From NCBI GenBank assembly GCA_017626655.1, contig JAGAIH010000370.1, forward strand, positions 1 to 10,976: a DNA stretch of 10,976 bases, given 5' to 3'. How positions within the stretch are numbered: the stretch's first letter is position 1; each line of letters begins with the position of its first letter. Below, in pieces: positions 1-5,317 of the stretch. Under the pieces are notes generated by a model that had not been told where the DNA came from, searched no databases, and saw nothing but the letters and a program-made list of their open reading frames with translations. Both the position numbers and the translations under genes were made by a program. The DNA comes from Clostridia bacterium (GTDB lineage: Bacteria; Bacillota_A; Clostridia; Oscillospirales; CAG-272).

Positions 1-153
1 AAACCCACCGACGCGATTATTGTAAGCTTGGAACACAAAGACGATTATTCTGTTATTGTTGGTGAGCCTTATAAAGTCGGTCTTTTCAAAAAGGTTACTT
101 TTGGTAATTTGTTTGCAATGGAAGGAAAACACGATATTTTTAAGGATACATAG
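1..153 (+). CDS. 3' end of an unrecognised protein (partial, cut by window edge)
   Basis: Frame 1 stays open from the first base to a TAG at 151-153 and gives 50 residues, ending in ...FGNLFAMEGKHDIFKDT. The peptide is a plausible folded C-terminus with alternating hydrophobic and charged residues suggesting beta strands (YSVIVGEPYKVGLFKKVTF). I do not recognise the family. It is clearly more AT-rich than the rest of the window: 53 of its first 150 bases are G or C (about 35%), against nearly 60% in the neighbouring lipoprotein gene. Together with the unusual structured DNA behind it, this could mean a horizontally acquired gene, but the fragment is too short to decide. Everything upstream, including the start and main domain, lies outside the window. 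Confidence 0.55.
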   Translation, partial: KPTDAIIVSLEHKDDYSVIVGEPYKVGLFKKVTFGNLFAMEGKHDIFKDT

Positions 154-305
154 GACTCGTTGCAAGCATGGCGTTGCGCCCCGGAAGATAGGGGACAGGC
201 GCAATTCCCATCATCATCAAGAGGTTAATGTACCCTCTGCAAAACCGACCTGCATCTGAATCGGACACACATCACAGCAGAAAAGCCACCTCTCGGGGGC
301 CTTTT
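154..305 (+). ncRNA. Possible structured small RNA or structured 3' UTR
   Basis: This stretch has no convincing gene but several hairpins in a row. TTGCGCC at 174-180 pairs perfectly with GGCGCAA at 198-204. AGAGG pairs with CCTCT around 222-240. CCGA near 245-248 pairs with TCGG at 261-264. The run ends in a terminator-like hairpin at 281-305. The layout fits either a short processed RNA or the 3' untranslated region of the partial gene ending at 153. I see no promoter of its own, and it matches no RNA family I can name. The strand is inferred from the upstream gene and the T-run at 302-305. Confidence 0.3.
281..305 (+). terminator. Terminator-like hairpin after the left-edge gene
   Basis: AAAAG (281-285) pairs with CTTTT (301-305). 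Inside, CCACC pairs with GGGGG apart from one A-G mismatch, around a TCTC loop, with a single bulged C at 300. A GC-rich stem followed by a four-T run fits intrinsic termination on the plus strand. The matching A-run on the other side means it could also act from the minus strand. The T-run is short, so efficiency is uncertain. Confidence 0.45.
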
Positions 306-436
306 CCGCCGACCGGAATGGCTTCCACTTTCGTCCGAGCCGCGAAGCGGCGTCAACTCGGGTTCCCGGCCCCAAAGCGGGGAGGTTGTTCCCCCATCCC
401 CGGGCCACCCGAAGATTCCCCAAAAATACTATACGT
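306..436. other. Gene-free GC-rich stretch with nested inverted repeats
   Basis: No gene is visible between the terminator-like hairpin and the lipoprotein promoter. GCCGC (339-343) and GCGGC (347-351) form a tight GAA-loop hairpin. CGGGT (359-363) pairs with ACCCG (407-411), and inside it CCCGG (365-369) pairs with CCGGG (400-404). The interior can fold in two competing ways: CCCC (370-373) with GGGG (379-382), or GGGGA (379-383) with TCCCC (390-394). It could be an intergenic repeat, a continuation of the RNA to its left, or an operator region for the promoter at 440. I cannot choose between these. Confidence 0.3.
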
Positions 437-439
437 CTA

Positions 440-468
440 TTGACAAAATCTTGGTTTCGGGGTATAAT
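440..468 (+). promoter_or_regulatory. Consensus sigma-A promoter of the lipoprotein gene
   Basis: The -35 box TTGACA (440-445) and -10 box TATAAT (463-468) are perfect consensus with an ideal 17-base spacer. Transcription should start near 475, giving a leader of about 35 bases. The leader opens with the small hairpin GCGG-ATCT-CCGC (477-488), followed by the ribosome site GAAAGGAG (496-503). High constitutive transcription is the simple reading. Confidence 0.9.
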
Positions 469-510
469 AGGAGTGTGCGGATCTCCGCTACTTACGAAAG
501 GAGCATCATT

Positions 511-1278
511 ATGAAACGCGTTCTATCCGTCCTGCTTATGCTCTCTCTTCTGGTCTGCCTGTTCGCTTCCTGCGACACCCTGACCGCCGCCGCCGCTATG
601 ACCAAGGCCGAAAAGGCCCTGGAGGATATTCCCTACACCGTCACCATGTCCATGGACTTCACCTGCGAGGATGAAAAGCTCAACGCCGTCTTCGACGCCC
701 TGTCCCTGGAGCTTCCCGTGACGGTGGACGGCGATGACCTCTACCTGGATATGTCCACCGAGGTCATGGGCTTCACGACCGGGGTCACCATGACCGTGGT
801 CGACAAGGTGCTGTACGCCAACACCACCGTCATGAACCAGAGCGTTAAGCTCAAGGCTACCCTCACCGAGGAGGACTACGAGGAGTTCCTCAAGGACAAC
901 AACACCGAGCTGCCCGTCACCGCCGACAGCTTTGAGACCCTCTCCATGGAGGTCAAGGACGGCAAGCAGATCGTCACCTGCACCGGCATCACCACCGAGG
1001 GCCTGACCGCCATGAACGATCACCTCGCCGACACCTTCAAGGCCCTGGGCGCCGAGGCCGCCGCGGGGGATCTGACTATGGTGGCCACCATCTCCGACGG
1101 TCTCTTTGAGTCCCTGGCTCTGACCGCCTCCTACTCGGTGACCGTGGAGGGGGAGACTCACTCCCTGTCCCTGGCCATGAATGCCCGGTATTCCTATGAG
1201 GATATTCAGTCCATCACCGCCCCCGCCGATGCCGACAGCTACACGGACGTCAGCTTCGACGAGATCGTAGGGGAGTAA
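511..1278 (+). CDS. Predicted secreted lipoprotein, function unknown
   Basis: The 255-residue protein starts at the ATG at 511, which follows GAAAGGAG by seven bases. Starting at 451 would place the promoter's -10 box inside the coding sequence, so that start is rejected. Residues 1-20 are a lipoprotein signal (MKRVLSVLLMLSLLVCLFAS) with a lipobox-like FASC, so C21 would be lipidated and the protein anchored on the outer face of the membrane. The mature part begins with a short Ala-rich helix (about 25-40). It continues as alternating beta-strand-like segments rich in Thr, Asp and Val, such as YTVTMSMDF, DDLYLDMST and KQIVTCTGI. That resembles the LolA/LppX-like folds of several Bacillota lipoproteins (DUF6612 type), but this is a fold guess without a diagnostic motif. 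It is transcribed alone and ends at a shared terminator. Confidence 0.85.
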   Translation: MKRVLSVLLMLSLLVCLFASCDTLTAAAAMTKAEKALEDIPYTVTMSMDFTCEDEKLNAVFDALSLELPVTVDGDDLYLDMSTEVMGFTTGVTMTVVDKVLYANTTVMNQSVKLKATLTEEDYEEFLKDNNTELPVTADSFETLSMEVKDGKQIVTCTGITTEGLTAMNDHLADTFKALGAEAAAGDLTMVATISDGLFESLALTASYSVTVEGETHSLSLAMNARYSYEDIQSITAPADADSYTDVSFDEIVGE

Positions 1279-1297
1279 ATTCCTCAAACGCATAATG

Positions 1298-1331
1298 AAA
1301 AGGTGACCTGTCACAGGACGGGTCACCTTTT
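1298..1331. terminator. Bidirectional intrinsic terminator between convergent genes
   Basis: AAAAGGTGACC (1298-1308) pairs perfectly over 11 bases with GGTCACCTTTT (1321-1331), around a 12-base loop. The stem carries an A-run on one side and a T-run on the other, so it works for the lipoprotein gene on the plus strand (stop at 1278) and for the TPM gene on the minus strand (stop at 1347). Both genes lie within 20 bases of it. Confidence 0.9.
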
Positions 1332-1346
1332 GTATTTGGCACGGGA

Positions 1347-2114
1347 TCACCGACCGCCCCGATGTCCGCCGCCGCCTCCGTGACGGCTCCCTCCGCCGCC
1401 GCTACTGCTGCTGCGAGGAGAATAGGTGCGGTTGGTGTACTCGCGGACGAAGGAGTCCGACTCGTGGGTCAGATCCAGCTTGGCGTAGCGGTCCAGGGGG
1501 TAGTCCACGGTGGCCTTCTTCTTGCGGTAAACGGCGATCACCGCCCCGCGGACGGCGAAGGCGATGCCGACGGAGATGGCCGCCGCGAGGAAGATGATGA
1601 CGCCCCAGGCCATGCCCACACGGCCCGTATAAGCCTGCGCCGACAGGGTAAAGAAGGCCTCACAGCCGTCGTAGACGCGGCCGCCCTTGAGGTTTTCGTA
1701 GACATCGTAGTCGTCCAGTATGTAGTTGACTTCCTTACCATTTACGGCGTGGTTAGCCTCGCCGTAGGTGTACATATCGTAGTAGTAGGTGTCGTTGAGG
1801 TGCTCGTAGGTCACCACCAGGAGGATGGCGTCGGTGCCCTCGATGTCCTTCACGCGGTGGCAGTAATCGTCACCGTAGAAATCGTCGTACGGGCCGTCGG
1901 CCAAATAGGTGGCCAGATACAGCTCCACCCCGTGCTCAGCCGAGAGACGGTCCAGCAGAGCCGCCATTTGGGCAGACTCGGTGGCGGTCAGCATCTCCGA
2001 GGGATCGTAGACCCGCTCGCTCTCCGCCGCATACAGGGGAAGGGTGAAGCATACCGCCAGACAGAGCAGGATCAGCGCAAGGGCGATACTCTTTTTCAGT
2101 ACAGAAGTCTTCAT
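1347..2114 (-). CDS. TPM-domain membrane protein (YdjH-like)
   Basis: A 255-residue protein beginning MKTSVLKKS. The N-terminus is a Sec signal peptide (hydrophobic core about 9-25, cleavage likely after LYA-A near residue 30). Residues about 33-160 form a TPM (DUF477) domain, seen in VYDPSEMLT, GVELYLATY and TDAILLVVTY. A membrane helix follows at about 168-190, then a basic stop-transfer RKKK (197-200), a cytoplasmic segment, and a Gly/Ser/His/Arg tail (237-255) typical of this family. The TPM domain therefore sits outside the membrane. Its ATG overlaps the stop of the preceding zinc-ribbon gene by one base (TGATG at 2112-2116), implying translational coupling. An earlier in-frame start at 2315 would overlap that gene by 200 bases and is rejected. 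In Bacillus the homologous set helps hold PspA at the membrane; a catalytic role here is unproven. Confidence 0.85.
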   Translation of the reverse strand: MKTSVLKKSIALALILLCLAVCFTLPLYAAESERVYDPSEMLTATESAQMAALLDRLSAEHGVELYLATYLADGPYDDFYGDDYCHRVKDIEGTDAILLVVTYEHLNDTYYYDMYTYGEANHAVNGKEVNYILDDYDVYENLKGGRVYDGCEAFFTLSAQAYTGRVGMAWGVIIFLAAAISVGIAFAVRGAVIAVYRKKKATVDYPLDRYAKLDLTHESDSFVREYTNRTYSPRSSSSGGGGSRHGGGGGHRGGR

Positions 2115-3175
2115 CAGAACAGAGCACCTCCGATCAGCGAGAGTAATGCCGTGGCCGGCACCGCCACAGCCGCCATGAGGGCCGCCAGCTTGACCTGGCT
2201 CACGGGCAGCTCCCCGTAGATCTTCCCCGTGGAGGCGTTGATGGCGAAGGTGTAGACCTTGCCGTCCTTGTGGGGGTAGGTCAGAATCCAGACGGGGAGG
2301 AGAGCGTATTCCCAATGGCTCTCCTTGATATTGACGTTAATGGTCTCGGGGGTGACCGTGGTGTAAGCCTCTCGGACGGTGGAGCGCAGGAGGGCGGCGG
2401 TGTAGTCGTGCATCCGTCCCCGCACCTCCTCGGACAGAGAATCCCGTTCAATGTCCCGCTTCTTGGCGAAAAAGCCCGACAGGTAGGGCATGGAGAAGTC
2501 GGTCAGCTCCTCGGAGGGGTAGGGGAGAACACCCTCCAGCATCTTCTTGTCGGCATCGGACAGGGCGCAGGTGACGATATCCTCAAAGTGGATATCCCCC
2601 GCCCGCTCCAGCTTGTAGACCTTGGTGTTGGTGTACTTGTAGTCCCCCGCCCTCCAGGTATGGACGCGGGTGGCCTTGAAGTCGGTGGCGCCGTGAGCGT
2701 CGGCATCCGTGACCCAGAAGGGGTAGTAGACCCCCTTGATCTGGGCCGCGTGGGCTTGGGACTTGAAGTCACGGGGCAAGAACCACTTCTTTTGGCACCA
2801 GCCGAGGAAGGCCTTCTCGGCCTCCTCCTTGGTGATGCGGAAGGGGATGACCTTGTGGGGCTGCATCTGGCCCGAGAGCCGTCCCGCGTGGACCACGGGA
2901 TTGTGGCAGTAGTAGCAGAAGTCGGCGGCGGTGTTGTCGTCGGCCACCACCTCGGCCCCGCAGTTGGGGCAGGTGAAGAGGTTCATCTGCTCGCAAAAGG
3001 CCTCGCCGTCGGCCCTCTGCTTTTCGGCGGCCTCGGCGGCGCCCGCGTCCGTCAGCTCGGTCTCGTCGAACTCCGAGAGGCAGAACTCGCAGGCGAACTT
3101 TTGTTTTTCGGGATCGAAGCCAAGGCCGGCGCCGCAACAGGGGCATTGGTAGGCTACGGTTTTGTTTGTGGACAT
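2114..3175 (-). CDS. Double zinc-ribbon protein with C-terminal membrane anchor (YdjG-like)
   Basis: A 353-residue protein with two N-terminal zinc ribbons: C11/C14 (CPCC) with C29/C32 (CEFC), and C69/C72 (CPNC) with C87/C90 (CYYC). A long conserved middle region contains GVYYPFW (148-154) and LLPVW (293-297), both characteristic of the family often labelled 'TFIIB-type zinc ribbon protein' or, wrongly, 'PriA'. Residues about 329-351 form one membrane helix at the very end, so the protein is probably tail-anchored with its ribbons in the cytoplasm. The ATG at 3175 is preceded by AGAAGGGA. It lies 67 bases after the SPFH gene and overlaps the TPM gene by one base, so the three form one operon. 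By analogy with Bacillus YdjG it should be a membrane-stress partner of the SPFH and TPM proteins rather than a helicase. Confidence 0.85.
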   Translation of the reverse strand: MSTNKTVAYQCPCCGAGLGFDPEKQKFACEFCLSEFDETELTDAGAAEAAEKQRADGEAFCEQMNLFTCPNCGAEVVADDNTAADFCYYCHNPVVHAGRLSGQMQPHKVIPFRITKEEAEKAFLGWCQKKWFLPRDFKSQAHAAQIKGVYYPFWVTDADAHGATDFKATRVHTWRAGDYKYTNTKVYKLERAGDIHFEDIVTCALSDADKKMLEGVLPYPSEELTDFSMPYLSGFFAKKRDIERDSLSEEVRGRMHDYTAALLRSTVREAYTTVTPETINVNIKESHWEYALLPVWILTYPHKDGKVYTFAINASTGKIYGELPVSQVKLAALMAAVAVPATALLSLIGGALF

Positions 3176-3242
3176 AATATGTGGTTCCCTTCTTTGGTTT
3201 TAGGGATGATATTTGGGCTTGTCCGGGCGACAAACCGCGCTT

Positions 3243-4511
3243 TTACTTCCTCTTCCCGCACTCCGAGCAGAACTTGGCCCCCGCGTCATTCTTGGCCCCG
3301 CACTCGGTGCAGAACCACTCGGCGGCGGGTCTGGGAGAGCCGCACTCGGGGCAGAACTTGCCCGTACAGACAGCCCCGCAGGCGCAGGTCCAGCTACCCG
3401 AGGGGGCGGGCTTGGGAGAGCCGCACTCCGAGCAGAACTTGCCCGTGTTGGTCTGGCCGCAGGAGCAGGTCCAGCCGTTCGCGGGTGCCGCGGGAGCCTT
3501 GGCGGCGTCACGCTCCATCTGGGCTTGGTTAGAAGCCGAGGCCGCGCCCACGAAGCCGCCTCCTGCGTTCATGCCCATACCCATGCCCATGAAGGCCTGG
3601 GCCGCGCCGTTCGCGTTACTGCCCGCGGCCTCCATGCCTCTGGCCACCGCGCCCTGGACGTAGCCCTCGCGGATGGAGGCATCCCCCAGCATGGCACCCT
3701 GGTTGCGGATGTCGATCATCTCGCGGGACTTCTCGTCGTAGGACAGGCCGCCCAGGCCCACCGACAGGACCTCCATACCGCGCAGCTCCTTCCAGTCGGC
3801 GTCCAGCTCGTTTTGCATATAGCGGGACAGCTCGCGGGACTTGGAGACCACGTAGGAGACACGGATGCCGTCGGCGGACATGGAGTTGATGGCCGCGCCC
3901 AGCGCCTCCAAAAACTCGTTGAGGTACTGCTCGTTGATGGCGGAGATATCCACTCGGTCGGCGTTCTTGGGGATCACCTCGGTGTAGAACTTGATGGGGT
4001 CGGTGATCTTGATGGAGTACATACCGTGGGCGCGGAGGAACAGCTCGGCGTTGTAGAAGCTGTCAAAGTAGCTGATGGGGTTGCGGGTGCCGAACTTGAT
4101 GCCCTTAATCTCCTGGAGGTTGATGAAGTAGGCCTTCTGGGAGGTGGAAGGCACACCGCCGAACTTGACACGGGAGAAGGACTCCTTGATGGAGGCCCCA
4201 AATCCGCCCGAGAACAGGGAGGGCGCGGAGGCGTTGTCCACCTTGTAGTAGCCCTCCTCGGCGGTGAAGTCCACGATCTTGCCGCCGTCCACCAGCATCA
4301 TGAACTGGTTCGGGTAGACGTGGATGACCGAGCCGTTGGAGATGTAGTCCTCGGTGCCCTTCTTGTTGCTGTTGCGCTTATCGTTCTTTCGGACCTTGAC
4401 GCCCTTGGTAAAGAGGGTGGTATCCCCCATATTGTCGGCCTCCAGGACCTCCAGCCACTGGTCGGCAAGGCCGCCGCCGATGGCGCTCATTGTCGCTTTG
4501 ATGATGCCCAT
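3243..4511 (-). CDS. SPFH-domain protein with three C-terminal zinc ribbons (YdjI-like)
   Basis: A 422-residue protein whose residues about 20-290 form an SPFH (band 7/stomatin-like) domain, of the branch often annotated 'virion core protein'. Supporting segments are TTLFTKGVKV, VYPNQFMMLVDGGKIVDF, FRTRN-like FGTRNPISYFD, and an Ala/Glu-rich helix before residue 300. A Gly/Met/Ala-rich linker (about 295-345) follows. Three zinc ribbons come next: C349/C351-C360/C363, C376/C378-C387/C390 and C401/C404-C415/C418. No membrane helix is visible, so membrane contact would go through the SPFH domain or its partners. The ATG at 4511 is preceded by AGAAAGGAAA. It is the first gene of the operon with the zinc-ribbon and TPM genes, and it sits directly behind a structured RNA leader. 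In Bacillus the homologue YdjI links PspA to the membrane. Confidence 0.87.
   Translation of the reverse strand: MGIIKATMSAIGGGLADQWLEVLEADNMGDTTLFTKGVKVRKNDKRNSNKKGTEDYISNGSVIHVYPNQFMMLVDGGKIVDFTAEEGYYKVDNASAPSLFSGGFGASIKESFSRVKFGGVPSTSQKAYFINLQEIKGIKFGTRNPISYFDSFYNAELFLRAHGMYSIKITDPIKFYTEVIPKNADRVDISAINEQYLNEFLEALGAAINSMSADGIRVSYVVSKSRELSRYMQNELDADWKELRGMEVLSVGLGGLSYDEKSREMIDIRNQGAMLGDASIREGYVQGAVARGMEAAGSNANGAAQAFMGMGMGMNAGGGFVGAASASNQAQMERDAAKAPAAPANGWTCSCGQTNTGKFCSECGSPKPAPSGSWTCACGAVCTGKFCPECGSPRPAAEWFCTECGAKNDAGAKFCSECGKRK
3337..3498 (-). repeat. 81-base tandem repeat encoding two zinc ribbons
   Basis: Two adjacent 81-base units (3337-3417 and 3418-3498) share long identical blocks, for example AGAACTTGCCCGT and GCAGGTCCAG-like stretches on the plus strand. 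They encode 27-residue copies beginning WTCSCGQTNTGKFC and WTCACGAVCTGKFC. The third ribbon, nearer the C-terminus, is more divergent (CxxC in place of CxC) and is not part of the tidy duplication. The pattern points to a fairly recent duplication of one ribbon within the gene. Confidence 0.8.
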
Positions 4512-4544
4512 TATGTAGTTTCCTTTCTGTTATTTCTTGATAAA

Positions 4545-4588
4545 AGCACAATGAGCGTATGCCAACACTCTGACATACGCCCATCGCT
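4545..4588 (-). terminator. Terminator-like hairpin in the SPFH operon leader
   Basis: On the minus strand GATGGGCGTATG pairs with CATACGCTCATT over 12 positions (plus-strand 4574-4585 with 4550-4561), with two G-U wobbles and a 12-base loop. A further AGC/GCT pair lies beyond a two-base bulge. It is followed by UUUU (plus-strand AAAA at 4542-4545). It lies only about 33 bases before the start codon of the SPFH gene, so it either ends the RNA upstream of it or acts as an attenuator for the operon. Confidence 0.6.
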
Positions 4589-4613
4589 ATTCTCTTCAAA
4601 ACCCCGCAAGGCC

Positions 4614-4793
4614 GTGTACACAGCATTCGGAACCCTGTTTTTTCCAGGGCGGTGATCTATCCGCGGCTTTACTGCTCCCAGCGTCCGCTGCACGTCGGGA
4701 CAAGTCAACCGATGCGTAGAGCGGGAGGTCTGCAAACCACCTCGTGAGTCGATCTCCTTTAATCAGATGTGGGTCACAATATCTGTATATCAC
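4614..4793 (-). ncRNA. Structured RNA or riboregulatory leader upstream of the SPFH operon
   Basis: This 180-base stretch contains no plausible gene and folds as a closed domain on the minus strand. Its ends pair: GUGAUAUACAG (plus 4783-4793) with CUGUGUACAC (plus 4614-4623), with one bulge and one wobble. Inside are CAGAU/AUCUG around a 12-base loop (4764-4785), GAGGU/ACCUC (4725-4743), UCGG/CCGA (4695-4712) and CCCUG/CAGGG with an A-rich loop (4633-4649). CTCCC (4675-4679) can also pair with GGGAG (4723-4727), competing with the GAGGU stem. A terminator-like hairpin follows at 4545-4588. I see no strong promoter directly before it, so it may be transcribed from the promoter of the DUF1292 gene. 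I cannot place it in a known family with confidence; raiA-motif and 6S RNA are the first two to test. A cis-acting leader is an equal possibility. Confidence 0.5.
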
Positions 4794-4834
4794 GCACCCC
4801 GCAGGAATTTTTTGAATCGGGGTGTGACGGGCGG
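4794..4834 (-). other. Inverted repeat between DUF1292 stop and the structured RNA
   Basis: On the minus strand CACCCCG is followed after a 16-base AT-rich loop by CGGGGTG, immediately upstream of the structured RNA. No U-run follows, so it is not a standard terminator. It may extend the base of the RNA fold or weaken read-through from the DUF1292 gene. Confidence 0.4.
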
Positions 4835-5143
4835 TTAGTCCTCGTCGTTGTTCAGGTCGTAGTCGGCCTCGTCGGAGAGCATATCGTCGAAGTAGTCGGC
4901 CACGTCGTCGAACTCGTCATCGTCGTCAATGGTAACCAGCATATCCTCGCCGTTCTCGTCCTTCTCTTCCTTAAGAATGACGTACTCGTAGACGTCCTCC
5001 TCGTCGGGCTGATCGTCCACGGGGATCATGGCGTAGTACTTCACGCCCTTCAGCTCGGCCGCGCCGATGACCTCAAATTGCAGCTCGTTGCCCTCTTCGT
5101 CGGTCAGGGTATAATATTCGCTCTGAAAATCCTTCTCATCCAT
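4835..5143 (-). CDS. DUF1292 family protein (YrzB-like)
   Basis: A 102-residue very acidic protein starting MDEKDFQSEYYTLTDEEGNELQFEVIG. The opening 'Y.TL.DEEGNE..F.V.' followed by 'YYAMIPVD' and 'EYVILK' is the DUF1292 pattern common in Bacillota, with the usual short length. The tail from about residue 70 is almost entirely Asp/Glu, giving a low pI. No enzymatic motif is present and the family's function is unknown. The start at 5143 follows AAAGGAAG at good spacing. The gene has its own consensus promoter with a short hairpin leader and lies just downstream of hemW. In other Bacillota it usually sits beside ruvX/yrrK-type genes, so this neighbourhood differs. Confidence 0.85.
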   Translation of the reverse strand: MDEKDFQSEYYTLTDEEGNELQFEVIGAAELKGVKYYAMIPVDDQPDEEDVYEYVILKEEKDENGEDMLVTIDDDDEFDDVADYFDDMLSDEADYDLNNDED

Positions 5144-5161
5144 GGTAGTATCTTCCTTTCC

Positions 5162-5179
5162 GCGGGAACCGTCCCCCGC
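5162..5179 (-). other. 5' leader hairpin before the DUF1292 ribosome site
   Basis: GCGGG (5162-5166) pairs with CCCGC (5175-5179), directly upstream of the ribosome site AAAGGAAG (plus-strand 5152-5159). It lies within the roughly 47-base leader, where it may stabilise the 5' end of the transcript or influence ribosome access. Confidence 0.5.
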
Positions 5180-5196
5180 TTCTTTGTTACGTTCTT

Positions 5197-5225
5197 ATTA
5201 TACACGAAAATCCCGCTCTTGTCAA
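5197..5225 (-). promoter_or_regulatory. Consensus sigma-A promoter of the DUF1292 gene
   Basis: Read on the minus strand, TTGACA (plus 5220-5225) is followed after exactly 17 bases by TATAAT (plus 5197-5202), both perfect consensus. The predicted start near 5190 leaves a leader of about 47 bases. With no clear terminator behind the DUF1292 gene, this promoter could also feed the structured RNA and the SPFH operon. Confidence 0.9.
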
Positions 5226-5317
5226 CTGGGTTTACCTATGTTTTTGTTGCGGGAGGGGGAGATTCGGTGAAATTCGGGGGAATTTTTCGTGAAGCGCGGG
5301 GCTTGGGACCGAATCCG

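Noticed and set aside
154..305. Guide RNA (tracrRNA, omega RNA) next to the left partial gene
   Set aside because: No nuclease motif is visible in the 50-residue fragment, and no repeat/anti-repeat or transposon end can be seen. The idea remains only a reason to inspect the upstream sequence.
56..443. Small open frames in the left gene-free region
   Set aside because: They have no ribosome sites, unnatural composition and overlap hairpins or the frame-1 gene end.
523..1350. Minus-strand open frame of 275 residues opposite the lipoprotein
   Set aside because: The plus-strand gene has a perfect promoter, ribosome site, signal peptide and terminator. The minus frame has none of these and reads through the terminator hairpin.
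2115..2315. Upstream start for the TPM gene at 2315
   Set aside because: It would overlap the zinc-ribbon gene by about 200 bases and bury the signal peptide. The start at 2114 begins with a clear signal peptide and overlaps the preceding stop by one base.
3213..4655. Long plus-strand open frame of 480 residues opposite the SPFH gene
   Set aside because: It is the antisense shadow of a gene with strong GC-biased codons. Its product is a Gly/Val/Leu/His-rich low-complexity sequence without motifs or a ribosome site.
4511..4793. Small open frames (65-82 residues) in the SPFH operon leader
   Set aside because: They lack good ribosome sites and overlap the paired segments of the structured RNA; composition is not protein-like.
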